Notes: generated by a model not told the origin, from the letters alone. A stretch of DNA of 64,000 bases from Citrifermentans bremense (GCF_014218275.1 NZ_AP023213.1:2892001-2956000); one strand, 5' to 3'. Counted from the first letter of the stretch, positions 24,677-36,220 are shown. Translations and numbers: made by a program.

Positions 24677-27478
24677 TTATTTCCCTGCAGCGATCACGAC
24701 GCCTGCAGTCATGGCAACGTTGCCCAAGATCTGGGTTATATCCTTGATGGTCCTAAGCCACGCGGTCTTCTCGTACTGGCGCGGCACGATGATGGTGTCG
24801 CCGGAGTCGAGCTCCTTGCCCCAGAATGAGTTGTAGAACAGGAAGTTGGTCGAATTGGCCTGGCTGATTACTGAGCCGTTCACCTTGACCACGTAGATCT
24901 CGCTGGTATCGGCTTCGCCCGTCGGTCCGCCCACCTGCTGCAGGTACCAGTCGACATCGCGCCCCTGCTGACTGACCACGGAGCTCTGGTTGTAGACGTT
25001 GCCGATCACGTTGACGCCACCGGGGTCGCTGGGAACGGTCAGTTGATCCCCCCCCTGCAGTTCGAGGTCGTAGGGACTTCCCTTCAGTTCATCAAAAGAC
25101 GCTATTTCCATCAGCATGCGCCCCTCGGCTTTCTTGGCCTTCAGGATCTCCACGCTGCGCGACAGCCCGTCCAGGGTTGTTTTGGCTGCGGCGACCTCCT
25201 CGGCGGAGGCTGCTGTCTGAGCCATGTTGGTCTGCAGGTTGATGATCTCCTCCTGCGCCTTTTGGAGCGCCTCGTCCATGCGCTGCTGCTGCAGCTTGCG
25301 CACGTTCTCCCTGGTGAACCTGGCCCCTTTGAGGTAGGCGAGGTTGGAGAAACCGCCGGCCCTGGCGATCAAGGAGGAGAGCCGCTCCCCCTTATGGATG
25401 GGATAGACTCCGGGGAACACGAACTCGCCGCTGAGAGTTACGTAACGGTCGGTGGCCTCGGCCCAGTTGGGTATGCGCCGGACCGTTAGCTCGTCGAACG
25501 GCTGCAGCTTGAGGTTCTCTTCGCCTCCCATAAGTGCCGCTTCCAAATCGACGGGAATTACATAGGAAACGACGCGCGAATCGGCACGCTTAAGCCTTAC
25601 GATCTCGGCATTTTTCAAATAGGCGCTGAGCTTGACGTTGCCCGCCTGCATGAGCAGATCGCGCACGGTCATGTTCTCGAGGTAACGGAACTGCCCAGGC
25701 CTAAGCACCTCGCCGCTCACCTGGACAACGGGAACCTCCTCCATCTCCGCACGGGAGAAGATCTTCACCCGGTCAAACTCCTTGAGCTCCACATCGGCGT
25801 CGGGGTCCCCCTTCAGCGCACCATTGACGTTGAAGTAGACGATCTCCGGGTGCAGGTCGGGCGCGAACAGCCTGGTGATCTGCCCCGCTGTCCCGTGGTA
25901 TTCCGGCAGCAGGTTGTCCCCCTGCAACAGGGCGCTCACCCGCATCCCGGGCTTCAGCGCATAGTCGCCAGGGCGCAGCACGTGCCCTTCCAGGCGCACG
26001 TACCCGCGCAGCACGGTGTCGATGGAAAGCACCTTGACCAGGTCGAGGTCCTGAAGATTAATGCCGGCGGTCGCTTCCTCTACACTCTTGCCGGGCTCCA
26101 GAGCTATCTCGGTCACCATCTTCTTGTCGTGCGCCTGCACGCGGTACATCTGGACCCTCTGCAGATAGGCAGTCGAGTTGATCCCTCCGCAAAGGGCAAG
26201 AAGATCCTTCAGGGTGCTCTCCCCCTTGAGCTCGTAAATACCGGGGCGGCGGACGTTCCCCGCTATCCCGGCCACCTGCCCGATGACCGGAACCAGCACG
26301 GTGTCGCCCGGCTGCAGGCGGACGTCTTTCCCCTTGTCGCCTTTGAGGAAGAAGTCGTAGAGGTCGACCGTCTCGATGACCTTGCCGTTTCTGTTTATCT
26401 TGATATTTCTCAGGCTGCCACTTTTGGTGGGACCTCCGGCTGCTGCCAAGGCGTTAACCAGGGTGGAAAGGGAGCTTATGTTGTAATCGCCCGGGGAGGT
26501 CACCTCCCCCACCACGTACACCTTGATCACCCTGAGCCTGCCCATATTGACGTTGAGCTGGAAATCCTTGAATATGCGCGCCAGCGTACTCTTGAGCAGC
26601 GAAGGGACTTGGCCGAAGCTTTGCCCGGCGACCTTGACCGCCCCGACCTTGGGAAGGATGATTTCGCCGCTGCGGCTGACTTCCAGCTCCCAGGTCCCCT
26701 CGATGCTGCCCCAAAGGGTCACCAGCAGACGGTCTCCGGGGCCTAGGACGTAATCGGGCCCAACCGGGATGTCCATTTGCGCGGACAAGGGGTCGGACAC
26801 TTCCGGACGGAAGAAGCTGTAACCAAACTGGGTGAGCGGACCCACGCCGTAGGCTTGAGAGAGGGAGCTTTCTGCGGTCACAGGATCGGCGCCCATGGCC
26901 TTTTCCAGTGCCGAAGGTTCTGCCGGAGGGACCCACTGCTGCCCCGTTGGTGACAACGGCTGTTTACCCCACTCCTGGCCGGTTTGAGGTACTTGAGAGG
27001 ACTGCTGGTAGGGAGTTAACGGCGCTTGAATGGCGTTTTGCCCCTGGAGACGTTGCGTCACAGGCTGCCCCTGCTGCTGCATCTGTCCCTGCTGCTGCAC
27101 CTGTCCCTGCTGCTGCATCTGCCCCTGCTGCGGCACCTGGCCCTGCAACGGCATCTGGCCCTGCAACGGCATCTGCCCCTGCAACGGCACCTGTCCCTGC
27201 ATCGGCACTTGCCCCTGCTGCGGCATCTGCCCGGGAACAACGGCCTGATACTGCCCCTGGGGCTGGGTCTGTCCGGCCGTCTGGGGCTGATTGGGATATT
27301 GGACTGCTGCAGGAATGGTGAAGTAACTGGAGGTGGGCTGAGCTGTCACCGGCGCGGCGGCGTTGGTACCGCCATATGGGGTCGATGTCGAGGAGGAGGC
27401 TTCATAGAGAGTTGCGGAAAATGAGGTGGCAACAGTCAACAAGGAAAACGCAACAGCCAACAGCAATTTTTTCTTCAT
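24677..27478 (-). CDS. Long Wza-like polysaccharide export protein with multiple SLBB domains
   Basis: A 933-residue exported protein. Signal peptide MKKKLLLAVAFSLLTVATSFSA. Residues about 50-200 are a low-complexity Gln/Pro/Gly linker with repeats of PLQGQM. A poly-export domain starts near residue 240 (VGPDYVLGPGDRLLVTLWG). At least five SLBB-like units follow, each with a GE(V/F)..PG(D/Q/V)Y core, for example VGEVTSPGDYNIS, SGEVLRPGQFRY and SGEFVFPGVYPI. The end ITQILGNVAMTAGVVIAAGK is a hydrophobic helix, as in the Wza outer membrane pore. Much longer than Wza of E. coli (about 380). I start at ATG 27478. It probably exports the polymer made by this locus. Confidence 0.85.
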   Translation of the reverse strand: MKKKLLLAVAFSLLTVATSFSATLYEASSSTSTPYGGTNAAAPVTAQPTSSYFTIPAAVQYPNQPQTAGQTQPQGQYQAVVPGQMPQQGQVPMQGQVPLQGQMPLQGQMPLQGQVPQQGQMQQQGQVQQQGQMQQQGQPVTQRLQGQNAIQAPLTPYQQSSQVPQTGQEWGKQPLSPTGQQWVPPAEPSALEKAMGADPVTAESSLSQAYGVGPLTQFGYSFFRPEVSDPLSAQMDIPVGPDYVLGPGDRLLVTLWGSIEGTWELEVSRSGEIILPKVGAVKVAGQSFGQVPSLLKSTLARIFKDFQLNVNMGRLRVIKVYVVGEVTSPGDYNISSLSTLVNALAAAGGPTKSGSLRNIKINRNGKVIETVDLYDFFLKGDKGKDVRLQPGDTVLVPVIGQVAGIAGNVRRPGIYELKGESTLKDLLALCGGINSTAYLQRVQMYRVQAHDKKMVTEIALEPGKSVEEATAGINLQDLDLVKVLSIDTVLRGYVRLEGHVLRPGDYALKPGMRVSALLQGDNLLPEYHGTAGQITRLFAPDLHPEIVYFNVNGALKGDPDADVELKEFDRVKIFSRAEMEEVPVVQVSGEVLRPGQFRYLENMTVRDLLMQAGNVKLSAYLKNAEIVRLKRADSRVVSYVIPVDLEAALMGGEENLKLQPFDELTVRRIPNWAEATDRYVTLSGEFVFPGVYPIHKGERLSSLIARAGGFSNLAYLKGARFTRENVRKLQQQRMDEALQKAQEEIINLQTNMAQTAASAEEVAAAKTTLDGLSRSVEILKAKKAEGRMLMEIASFDELKGSPYDLELQGGDQLTVPSDPGGVNVIGNVYNQSSVVSQQGRDVDWYLQQVGGPTGEADTSEIYVVKVNGSVISQANSTNFLFYNSFWGKELDSGDTIIVPRQYEKTAWLRTIKDITQILGNVAMTAGVVIAAGK
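27060..27232. repeat. In-frame minisatellite encoding Q/G/P-rich repeats
   Basis: On the plus strand, units of CTGCTGC(A/G)(G/C)C(A/T)(T/C)CTGYCCCTG and CAACGGCATCTGGCCCTG follow each other. They encode about ten copies of a five- or six-residue unit like QGQMP(L/Q) in the export protein linker. Length variation between strains would be expected. Confidence 0.75.
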
Positions 27479-27922
27479 GCCTTGGAGAACCTCGTGATTC
27501 GTGACGTGACGCTGAACGTGCAAAACTCTGCAAATACCAGGGGCGACGGCGACGGTTCAGACGCCGGCTCTCCCGGGGGCGTAATCTGGATGTTTAGAAA
27601 GAGCGAACCGAGTCAAACCAGGTACTGCATGCAAAAAGGCAAAATTTCAAGGCCTTGAGAAAGCCTGAATACGCCAAAAATTAAAAATTACGGCTCATGA
27701 TCAGACGTTACTGTATAGCACTTAAACTACGCGATGTAAATTCAAAAGAACGGGCTAACTGGTCATTACAGACGACAAGTCAGGTGGCGGCAGATTTCCC
27801 AACCAGCCTCACGCAAACACGCACAGCCGCCAAGAAAACCGTTCGATTCACAGGGATGGAGGGGCATCCCCTTCATCCTTGTTAGACGCTTTTGTTGCGG
27901 ACTGTGCGTTGGATGCAGGAAA
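27479..27922. other. Spacer upstream of the export protein gene
   Basis: About 440 bp without a convincing gene; a 62-codon plus-strand frame at 27697 has no ribosome site and no protein character. It must carry the promoter of the export gene, but I cannot point to one. At 27866-27898 it holds ATCCCCTTCATCCTTGTTAG, a piece shared with 29575-29610. Confidence 0.45.
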
Positions 27923-28438
27923 CTACGCGTAGTACCTTGAGGTGACCGTTTCCCAGTTTCCCTGGGCCTTCAGGATGAGATCGCAGAGCTCGCGCACGGC
28001 GCCCCAGCCGCCCTTGTTCTTGGCCACGAACTGGGCGAATTCGAAGACCTCCTCCACGGCATCCGCGGGGGCTGCGGCAAACCCAACCCTTTTCAAGAGC
28101 GGGATGTCGATCACGTCGTCCCCCATGAAGGCGACCTCTTCGTCGGTGAGGCCCGTCGCCTCCAGCATCTGGCGGTAGGGAACCAACTTGTCGAGCGACT
28201 TCTGGTAAACCTGGCCGATGCCGAGTTCGACGGCGCGGTTGTAGACCACCTGGGATTCGCGACCGGAGATGATACCTACCTCGATGCCGGAGCGCTGCAG
28301 CATCTTGATGCCGTGGCCGTCCTTCACGTTGAAGAACTTGCTCTCGACCCCGTTGGAATCGAAGATGATGCGCCCGTCGGTCATCACGCCGTCCACGTCC
28401 AGGATCAGGAGCTTTATCTTTTTCAGTCTCTCTTCCAT
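27923..28438 (-). CDS. kdsC: 3-deoxy-D-manno-octulosonate-8-phosphate phosphatase
   Basis: A 171-residue HAD phosphatase without cap domain. Motif I is LLILDVDGVMTDGRI, followed by FNVKDGHGIKML; motif III/IV is FMGDDVIDIPLL. This pattern and length are those of KdsC, which removes phosphate from Kdo-8-phosphate in the cytoplasm. I start at ATG 28438 with GAGG five bases upstream; a GTG two codons earlier is possible. It is the last gene of the Kdo run. Confidence 0.92.
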   Translation of the reverse strand: MEERLKKIKLLILDVDGVMTDGRIIFDSNGVESKFFNVKDGHGIKMLQRSGIEVGIISGRESQVVYNRAVELGIGQVYQKSLDKLVPYRQMLEATGLTDEEVAFMGDDVIDIPLLKRVGFAAAPADAVEEVFEFAQFVAKNKGGWGAVRELCDLILKAQGNWETVTSRYYA

Positions 28439-28469
28439 AAACACCTCACTGGACCTTTCTCTGTGCCCT

Positions 28470-28552
28470 TCTTGAACCTCAGTGTCCTCTGTGTTCCGCT
28501 TCGGTTAACCCATTTGCATTTCTTTGCGCCTTTGCGGCACGTCGCAAGATCG
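28470..28552. repeat. CTCTGTGTTCC / TTTGCGCCTTTGCGGC-type intergenic repeat
   Basis: Between kdsC and kdsD. TCAGTGTCCTCTGTGTTCCG followed by TTCTTTGCGCCTTTGCGGC. Related pieces are at 11838 and 29703. No gene. Confidence 0.55.
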
Positions 28553-28554
28553 TT

Positions 28555-29523
28555 TTAGGCGATGCCCGCCTTCAACAGGTCGTGCAGATGCACGATGCCA
28601 ACCGGAGCCTTGGCATTGTCATCGTCAAAGACAAAGAGCGAGGTGATGGAGTACTGCTCCATCTGCTGCAGGGCGCGCGCCGCGAGCTCGTCACAGCGTA
28701 TCCGCTTGGCGCCTTTTTTCATCAGCTCAGACGCCGGGAGGTTGATGATGTCGAGCCCCTTGCCGAGCGCACGCCGCAGGTCGCCGTCGGTGATCACCCC
28801 TACCAGCGCCCCGTCGTCAGAGGTGACGCCGGTGATACCCAGCCCCTTGGAGGTGATGGTGAAAAGCGCCTCCCGCATCAGGGTCTTCTCGTTGACCAGG
28901 GGGAGCGCCTCGCCGGAGTGCATGATGTCCTGGACCCTCAAAAGGAGCCTGCGCCCCAGCGCCCCGCCGGGGTGGAACATGGCGAAGTCCTCGGCCTTGA
29001 AGCCGCGGCTCACCAAAAGCGCCACGGCGATGGCATCCCCCATGGCGAGGGTGACGGTCGTCGATGCGGTGGGGGCGAGCCCCAGCGGGCACGCCTCTTC
29101 TTTGACCGATATGTCGAGGAAGACGTCGCCGCTCTTGGCAAGGGTCGAGGCGGGGTTGCCGGCCATGGCGATGAGCGAGGCACCCAGCCGCTTGATGATC
29201 GGTAGTATCCTCACCACCTCGTCGGTCTCGCCCGAGTTGGAGATGGCGATGACCACGTCCCCCTTCATGATCATGCCGAGATCGCCGTGGATCCCTTCCG
29301 CCGGGTGCAGGAAGAATGCGGGAGTTCCCGTCGACGCCATGGTGGAGGCGATCTTCTGCCCGATAAGCCCGGACTTGCCCATGCCGGTCACCACGACGCG
29401 GCCGGTTTCGCTGTTCAGGATCATCTGGACGGCCTGCTCGAACGCTCCGTTGATCGATGCCTCCAGGTTCAAAAGAGCCTCGGCCTCGACCCGTATCACC
29501 CTCTTCGCTTCTTCTATTATCAA
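28555..29523 (-). CDS. kdsD: D-arabinose-5-phosphate isomerase
   Basis: A 322-residue enzyme. SIS domain at residues about 40-170 (TGMGKSGLIGQKIASTMAST, HPAEGIHGDLGM, ISNSGETDEVVRILP), then FHPGGALGRRLL, then two CBS modules (residues about 205-320). It converts ribulose-5-phosphate to arabinose-5-phosphate, the first step to Kdo. The start is a TTG at 29523 with AAGGAG eight bases upstream. It lies between kdsA and kdsC. Confidence 0.93.
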   Translation of the reverse strand: MIIEEAKRVIRVEAEALLNLEASINGAFEQAVQMILNSETGRVVVTGMGKSGLIGQKIASTMASTGTPAFFLHPAEGIHGDLGMIMKGDVVIAISNSGETDEVVRILPIIKRLGASLIAMAGNPASTLAKSGDVFLDISVKEEACPLGLAPTASTTVTLAMGDAIAVALLVSRGFKAEDFAMFHPGGALGRRLLLRVQDIMHSGEALPLVNEKTLMREALFTITSKGLGITGVTSDDGALVGVITDGDLRRALGKGLDIINLPASELMKKGAKRIRCDELAARALQQMEQYSITSLFVFDDDNAKAPVGIVHLHDLLKAGIA

Positions 29524-29653
29524 AACACAACTCCTTCAAATTCTAAAAGCTTTTCAGGTTCTGCAGTATCCCCTGCATCCCCTTTTAACCCTGTTAGATG
29601 CTTTTGCTCTGCATGCCTTAACCGGTGGCCAAAAATACTACAGCTGAGACCCG

Positions 29654-29702
29654 AAAGGCAAAACAAAAGGTCAGGTAAGTCCTAAGCCTTTGTTTTGCCT
29701 TT
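29654..29702 (-). terminator. Hairpin downstream of kdsA
   Basis: A stem of about 16 bp (AAAGGCAAAACAAA.GG against CCTTTGTTTTGCCTTT) with a 16-base loop, 34 bases after the kdsA stop. The A/T-rich outer stem could act as a terminator in either direction, but a clean U tail is missing. Confidence 0.45.
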
Positions 29703-29735
29703 CTTTGCAACTTGCTTCTTTGCGTGAGCGTTATG

Positions 29736-30557
29736 TTACTGATTGACTATGGCGTCGATGCTCTTGAGCTTTTTCAAAAGCACCGGCAGGTCGTCCAGGC
29801 GCACCGAGTTAGGCCCGTCGCAAAGCGCCTGCTCCGGCTCCTCGTGCACTTCCATGAAGATGCCGTCCACCCCGGAGGCAACTGCCGCGCGGGCAAGGAA
29901 CTCGACGTACTCGCGCTGCCCGCCCGAAGAGGTCCCCTCCCCTCCCGGGAGCTGGACGCTGTGCGTGGCATCGAAGATGACCGGATAGCCGGTGGAGCGC
30001 ATGATCGGGAAGCTCCTCATGTCGACGACAAGGTTGTTGTACCCAAAGCTTGCGCCGCGCTCGGTGAGGATGATGTTCTCGTTGTCGCAGGAGCGGATCT
30101 TGCCCACGACGTTCTTCATGTCCCAGGGGGCCAGGAACTGCCCCTTCTTCACGTTGATCACCTTGCCGGTGTTGCCGGCTGCCACCAAAAGGTCGGTCTG
30201 CCGGCAGAGGAATGCGGGGATCTGCAGCACGTCCAAAACCTCGGCCGCGGGTTCGACCTGCTCGATGGAGTGGATGTCGGACAGGACCGGGACGCCGAGC
30301 GCCTCTTTCACCTTGGCGAGGATCCTGAGCCCCTCCTTCATCCCGGGGCCGCGGAACGCGGTCACCGAGGTGCGGTTGGCCTTGTCGTAGGATGCCTTGA
30401 AGATTAGCGAGATCCCCACGCCGTTGCAGATGCTCATCAGCCTCTCGGCGCAGCGCAGCGTGGCTGTTTCGTTTTCTATCACGCAGGGGCCGGCCACCAG
30501 CGCCAACGGCCTCCCCCCCCCTATCTTCACTCCACCTACGGTGATTTCCCTGGTCAT
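29736..30557 (-). CDS. kdsA: Kdo-8-phosphate synthase
   Basis: A 273-residue aldolase of the DAHP/KDOP family. Visible motifs: [55 protein letters not shown], and [12 protein letters not shown]. Condenses arabinose-5-phosphate with phosphoenolpyruvate. I start at ATG 30557; 45 further codons that stay open overlap pyrG in another frame and are not KdsA-like. The pyrG stop is 29 bp upstream, so the two are cotranscribed. Confidence 0.95.
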   Translation of the reverse strand: MTREITVGGVKIGGGRPLALVAGPCVIENETATLRCAERLMSICNGVGISLIFKASYDKANRTSVTAFRGPGMKEGLRILAKVKEALGVPVLSDIHSIEQVEPAAEVLDVLQIPAFLCRQTDLLVAAGNTGKVINVKKGQFLAPWDMKNVVGKIRSCDNENIILTERGASFGYNNLVVDMRSFPIMRSTGYPVIFDATHSVQLPGGEGTSSGGQREYVEFLARAAVASGVDGIFMEVHEEPEQALCDGPNSVRLDDLPVLLKKLKSIDAIVNQ

Positions 30558-30586
30558 AACCTCTCCTTGTAAACAACTAACGCCTG

Positions 30587-32370
<1,784 letters not shown>

Positions 32371-32374
32371 CGCA

Positions 32375-33130
32375 TTACGCTTTGAGCTTGGCCAGCACCT
32401 TCTCCAGGTCCGCCGGGGTGTCCACCCCGATCGATTCGCACTCGGTCTCGACGATCTTGATGCGGTAGCCGTTCTCAAGAACCCGCAACTGCTCGAGCTT
32501 CTCGGCCATCTCCAGGTAGCTCGGGGGAAGCGCGGCGAAGACCGGAAGGAACTCCCTGCGGTACACGTAGAGACCCACGTGCTTGTAGCATAGAAGCTTG
32601 CCGCAGCAGAAGGCATCGTCCTTCAGATCGTTCCACTTGTCGCGGAAAAACGGTAGCGGCGAACGGGAAAAGTAGAGCACGTTCCCCTTCGGGTCGGAAA
32701 CCACCTTCACCACGTTGGGTGAAAGAAAATCGTGCAGCGTCCTGATGCGGCACTTGAGGGTCGCCATCGGGATGGACGGGTCTTCCAGCATCGGGGCGAT
32801 GGCCTGGTCGATCATGGTCGGGTCGATGAGCGGCTCGTCGCCCTGCACGTTGACGATGATGTCAGCGTCGATCCTTCCCGCCACCTCGGCCAGCCGGTCG
32901 GTCCCGGTCTCGTGCTCCGACGAGGTCATCTCCACGCGTCCGCCGAAGGCGCGAACCGCGGCTGCGATCCGCTCGTCGTCGGTCGCCACGATCACCTCGG
33001 AAACGAGGTTCGCCTTGGAGGCGCGCTCATACACATGCTGCACCATGGGCTTCCCCATGATGTCCGCCAATGCCTTGCCCTCAAAACGCGTAGAAGCATA
33101 CCTGGCGGGGATTACCGCGGTTATTTTCAT
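32375..33130 (-). CDS. kdsB: CMP-Kdo synthetase (3-deoxy-manno-octulosonate cytidylyltransferase)
   Basis: A 251-residue nucleotidyltransferase. Start [21 protein letters not shown] with the CTP-binding loop, then [30 protein letters not shown] and [12 protein letters not shown]. It activates Kdo for transfer to lipid A, so an LPS with Kdo core is made. First gene of the Kdo set; the next gene pyrG is separated only by a repeat block. Confidence 0.95.
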   Translation of the reverse strand: MKITAVIPARYASTRFEGKALADIMGKPMVQHVYERASKANLVSEVIVATDDERIAAAVRAFGGRVEMTSSEHETGTDRLAEVAGRIDADIIVNVQGDEPLIDPTMIDQAIAPMLEDPSIPMATLKCRIRTLHDFLSPNVVKVVSDPKGNVLYFSRSPLPFFRDKWNDLKDDAFCCGKLLCYKHVGLYVYRREFLPVFAALPPSYLEMAEKLEQLRVLENGYRIKIVETECESIGVDTPADLEKVLAKLKA

Positions 33131-33326
33131 TTGGCGTCTCTATGAGGACTCCGGCCGGAACTGCCGGCTTGAAGTCCTGGTTGCGGTTGTGGTTTGGTGA
33201 TTTGGTACGGCTGGCTTTTGCTGCGGCTTGAGCCGGTGGAGCGCAGCCTGAAATACCGGCTCCGTCCCTTGTCTGGCGGGACGAAACAAGTTACATCAAA
33301 AGAAAGGTTCGTGTCAAGGAGTGAAA

Positions 33327-34562
33327 TTAGAGAGATGAGGAGAGGCTGTCGGACCAGGCGATGGTCTCCAACTGCGAAGAAAGAAGTTGATCGAGATCGA
33401 GCCCGCTTTCTTCCAGTTGCTCGTTCACACCTTCGAAATCCGCCTCTTCCAGCCTCTGGGCCAGTAACAGCAGCCCCCCCAGCTCGCCTTGGCGTGAAAG
33501 CAGGGCGATCTTCACGTTCTCCACCAGATTCAGTTTCCCCACCAGCTCATTCATGGATTCGTCGAAGAGCGCGTCGATGAGCGAAAGTATCCCGACCATG
33601 AAGGCCTGGTCGGCAAGCTCACGCCCGGCGCGCCCCTTAAGTGCCAGGGCCAAAAGCTCCATCAGCTTCCCGCGCGTGGCGGCCAGCTCCAGAAGCGGGC
33701 TGTGGACGCCGTTTGAGTCGTTGCTGGCGTACAGGGCCAGGGTGATCCAGCGCTTCAACTGCTCGGTCCCCAGCACCATGAGGGCGTGGCGCAGCGTCTT
33801 GATCCGAACCCTGAGGCCGATGGCGACCGAGTTCACCAGCCTGAGCAGGTTGTAGGTGAGCCCCGGGTTCTGCTTGAAGGTTTCCTCAATCTCCTCCAGC
33901 TCCGTGTCGGCCATCACCTGTTTCATCAGCTGCAGCATGGCGAATTTCGCTATGTCGATCCGGTTCTGCCTGAGCACCACGGGACGGGCGAAGTAGTACC
34001 CCTGGAACAGGTGGAAGCCAAGCTGGGAGCAGAATTGGTACTGCTCCGCGGTCTCCACCTTTTCGGCCAGAAGCGTGAAGGGCCAGGGGCTTAGCCGCTC
34101 CAGCATCTCGGGAAGCGCGGCGGGGGGCGTCTCCAGCACGTCGATCTTGACTATGTCGACCGCCTCGTAGATGTCGTGGAACTCGGCGGAGTAGACGTGG
34201 TCGTCAAGGGCCAGGGTGAAGCCCAAAGACTTCAGGGCGCGGCAGCGCTCCACCACGTCACGGTCCACCACGATCGTTTCCAGAAGCTCGATGACCACGC
34301 GGTCCCGGGGCAAGAGCTCCACCGCGTCGCTCATCAGCATCTCGCGGGTGACGTTGAAAAAGCCGCGGTGCCTCCCGAGGACGTCCTGGATGCCGAACTC
34401 GGTCAGGGCCCCAAGGATGACGCTGGCGCTCGCCATCTGGACGTCATCGAACCTCGCCGACTGCAGGCTCTCGGCGGAACGGAACAAGAGCTCGAATCCT
34501 ACGATCTTCTGGGTCCGGTCGAGTATCGGCTGTCGTCCGAGAAAGAATTTTTGCTGGTTCAT
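33327..34562 (-). CDS. EAL-like/HDOD signalling protein (YuxH family)
   Basis: A 411-residue cytoplasmic protein. Residues about 1-200 are an EAL-type fold (FFLGRQPILDRTQKIVGFELLFR ..., LALDDHVY, VKIDVLE, LLAEKVET, FQGYYFARP). The EAL signature itself reads ELL and several metal ligands are changed, so c-di-GMP hydrolysis is unlikely. Residues about 205-400 are an HDOD domain (ELEEIEETFKQNPGLTYNLLRLVNS). In this family the pair acts as an adaptor in signal transduction. It is downstream of cheB on the same strand, after about 90 bp of repeat. Confidence 0.83.
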   Translation of the reverse strand: MNQQKFFLGRQPILDRTQKIVGFELLFRSAESLQSARFDDVQMASASVILGALTEFGIQDVLGRHRGFFNVTREMLMSDAVELLPRDRVVIELLETIVVDRDVVERCRALKSLGFTLALDDHVYSAEFHDIYEAVDIVKIDVLETPPAALPEMLERLSPWPFTLLAEKVETAEQYQFCSQLGFHLFQGYYFARPVVLRQNRIDIAKFAMLQLMKQVMADTELEEIEETFKQNPGLTYNLLRLVNSVAIGLRVRIKTLRHALMVLGTEQLKRWITLALYASNDSNGVHSPLLELAATRGKLMELLALALKGRAGRELADQAFMVGILSLIDALFDESMNELVGKLNLVENVKIALLSRQGELGGLLLLAQRLEEADFEGVNEQLEESGLDLDQLLSSQLETIAWSDSLSSSL

Positions 34563-34588
34563 GTATAACCCCGGAAAGCGGAAGGCTG

Positions 34589-34651
34589 TTCAAAGGCTCA
34601 ACGGTCAAGGTTCGGCGTTCAAAGTTCAAAGTTCGAGGTTCAAGGTTCGGC
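34589..34651. repeat. GTTC-type repeat block between cheB and the EAL/HDOD gene
   Basis: Direct copies such as GTTCAAAGTTCAAAGTTCG, GGTTCAAGGTTCGG. Only one orientation here. Confidence 0.7.
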
Positions 34652-35722
34652 TCAGGTGCAAAGCCTCAGGACTTCGCGGCTGATGGCGTCGAGGGGACGC
34701 ACCAGGTCGACGCCGCCCAGCTTGATCGCCTCGTTGGGCATCCCGAAGACGATGCAGCTGGCCTCGTCCTGGGCGATGTTGATGGCACCCGCCTGCTTCA
34801 TCTCCAGCATACCGTGCGCGCCGTCGTCCCCCATCCCGGTCATGATCACGCCGACCGCGTTCTTGCCGGCGTAGCGCGCGGCGGACCTGAAAAGCACGTC
34901 CACGGAGGGGCGGTGCCTTGACACCAGCGGACCGTCCTTGATCTCGACGTAGTAGCGGGCGCCGCTTCGCTTCAAAAGAAGGTGGTGGTTGCCCGCCGCG
35001 ATCAGGGCGCGGCCGCGCACCACCGTGTCGTTGTTCTCCGCCTCCTTGACCGTGATCCGGCAAAGCCCGTCCAGCCGCTGCGAGAAGGCGCGGGTGAACC
35101 CTTCCGGCATGTGCTGCACGATGACGATGCCGGGAGAGTCGGCCGGAAGCGACTCCAGGAAGATGCGCAGCGCCTCGGTGCCGCCGGTGGAGGCCCCCAC
35201 CACCACCACCTTTTCCGTGGTCTGCATCATAGCCTGGCTCTTGGGCTTCTCCATGATTACGTCCGCGGTGAGCTTGGGGGCTACCTGGTGCGGGGTCGCC
35301 GATACCTTCCGGACCCTCGCCTGGCTCGCCGCCTTCACCACGTCGCAGATCCTCACCCGCGACTCCTCCAGGAAGGTCTTGGTCCCAAGGCGCGGCTTCT
35401 GGATGATCTCGACAGCCCCGTACTCCAGCGCCTTAAGCGCGGTCTCAGATCCCATCTCGGTCAGGCTCGAGCACATCACCACCGGGATGGGATGCTGGCT
35501 CATGATCTTGTGCAGGAAGGTGATGCCGTCCATGCGCGGCATCTCGACATCGAGGGTGATGACGTCCGGCACCTCGTGCCGGATGCGGTCCGCCGCGATG
35601 AAGGGGTCGCCCGCCGTCGACATGACCTCGATCTGCGGGTCCGAGGAGAGGATATCCGACAGGGTCTGGCGCACCACCGCCGAGTCGTCAACTATAAGGA
35701 CCTTTATCTTCTTCTTCGCCAT
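34652..35722 (-). CDS. cheB: Chemotaxis response regulator protein-glutamate methylesterase
   Basis: A 356-residue protein. Residues 1-125: receiver domain with [14 protein letters not shown] and phospho-acceptor Asp in [12 protein letters not shown]. Residues about 165-355: methylesterase domain with the catalytic triad in [10 protein letters not shown] (Ser), VQHMPEGFT (His) and [11 protein letters not shown] (Asp). It removes methyl groups or deamidates receptor residues. The cheD stop is directly adjacent to its ATG, so the two are coupled. Confidence 0.95.
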   Translation of the reverse strand: MAKKKIKVLIVDDSAVVRQTLSDILSSDPQIEVMSTAGDPFIAADRIRHEVPDVITLDVEMPRMDGITFLHKIMSQHPIPVVMCSSLTEMGSETALKALEYGAVEIIQKPRLGTKTFLEESRVRICDVVKAASQARVRKVSATPHQVAPKLTADVIMEKPKSQAMMQTTEKVVVVGASTGGTEALRIFLESLPADSPGIVIVQHMPEGFTRAFSQRLDGLCRITVKEAENNDTVVRGRALIAAGNHHLLLKRSGARYYVEIKDGPLVSRHRPSVDVLFRSAARYAGKNAVGVIMTGMGDDGAHGMLEMKQAGAINIAQDEASCIVFGMPNEAIKLGGVDLVRPLDAISREVLRLCT

Positions 35723-36220
35723 CTATGAATCCCCCGATTTCCCGAGACGTTTTAGCAGCACCTCTCCGGTATCAGTATGAAAGATGATCTTTCTTCCCCG
35801 CTCCCCGCCCAGGTCCTGGCAGACCACCCTGACCGCCTCCCGCTCCAGCACCTTGAGCGCCATCTCCGCATTCTGGCTCCCTACCCCCCGCCGCTTCAGG
35901 TTCCCCTCGAACATGTCGGAGCCCCCGAACACCTTGGCCTGAAGCTCGTGCCTCTTGACGCCATGCGCGTTAAGCCGCTCCAGCATCATCCTGATGGCGC
36001 ATTCGACGTACTTGCCGCGGGCGGGATGCTCGTGGCTGCAGTCGACAGGGTTGTCACAACTGGGGAGTTGCGCGTGACAGATGGCGCCGAACTGGTTCCT
36101 GGGGCAAAAAAGGGTGACCGCGACACAGGATCCCAGCACCGTCGTGACCAAAGTCGGTACAGAGCTTACCATCATCTGCCCCGGTTTCAGGAAAAGAAGG
36201 CTCCGTACCTGCTGGATCAT
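35723..36220 (-). CDS. cheD: Chemoreceptor glutamine deamidase CheD
   Basis: A 165-residue protein with the CheD core: LVTTVLGSCVAVTLF with the catalytic Cys, FGAICHAQLP with the His, then VECAIRMMLERLNAHG and LQAKVFGGSDMF. Deamidates receptor glutamines; in some species it also works with CheC, which is not seen here. Its ATG overlaps the cheR stop (ATGA). Confidence 0.92.
   Translation of the reverse strand: MIQQVRSLLFLKPGQMMVSSVPTLVTTVLGSCVAVTLFCPRNQFGAICHAQLPSCDNPVDCSHEHPARGKYVECAIRMMLERLNAHGVKRHELQAKVFGGSDMFEGNLKRRGVGSQNAEMALKVLEREAVRVVCQDLGGERGRKIIFHTDTGEVLLKRLGKSGDS

Noticed and set aside
27479-27700. Possible c-di-GMP or cGAMP riboswitch before the export gene
   Set aside because: Geobacter often has GEMM riboswitches, so I looked for the conserved purine-rich core on both strands. 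The needed motifs and stems are not present.
27697-27885. 62-codon plus-strand frame in the spacer upstream of the export gene
   Set aside because: No ribosome site, no hydrophobic or domain pattern, and its end lies in a repeat piece.
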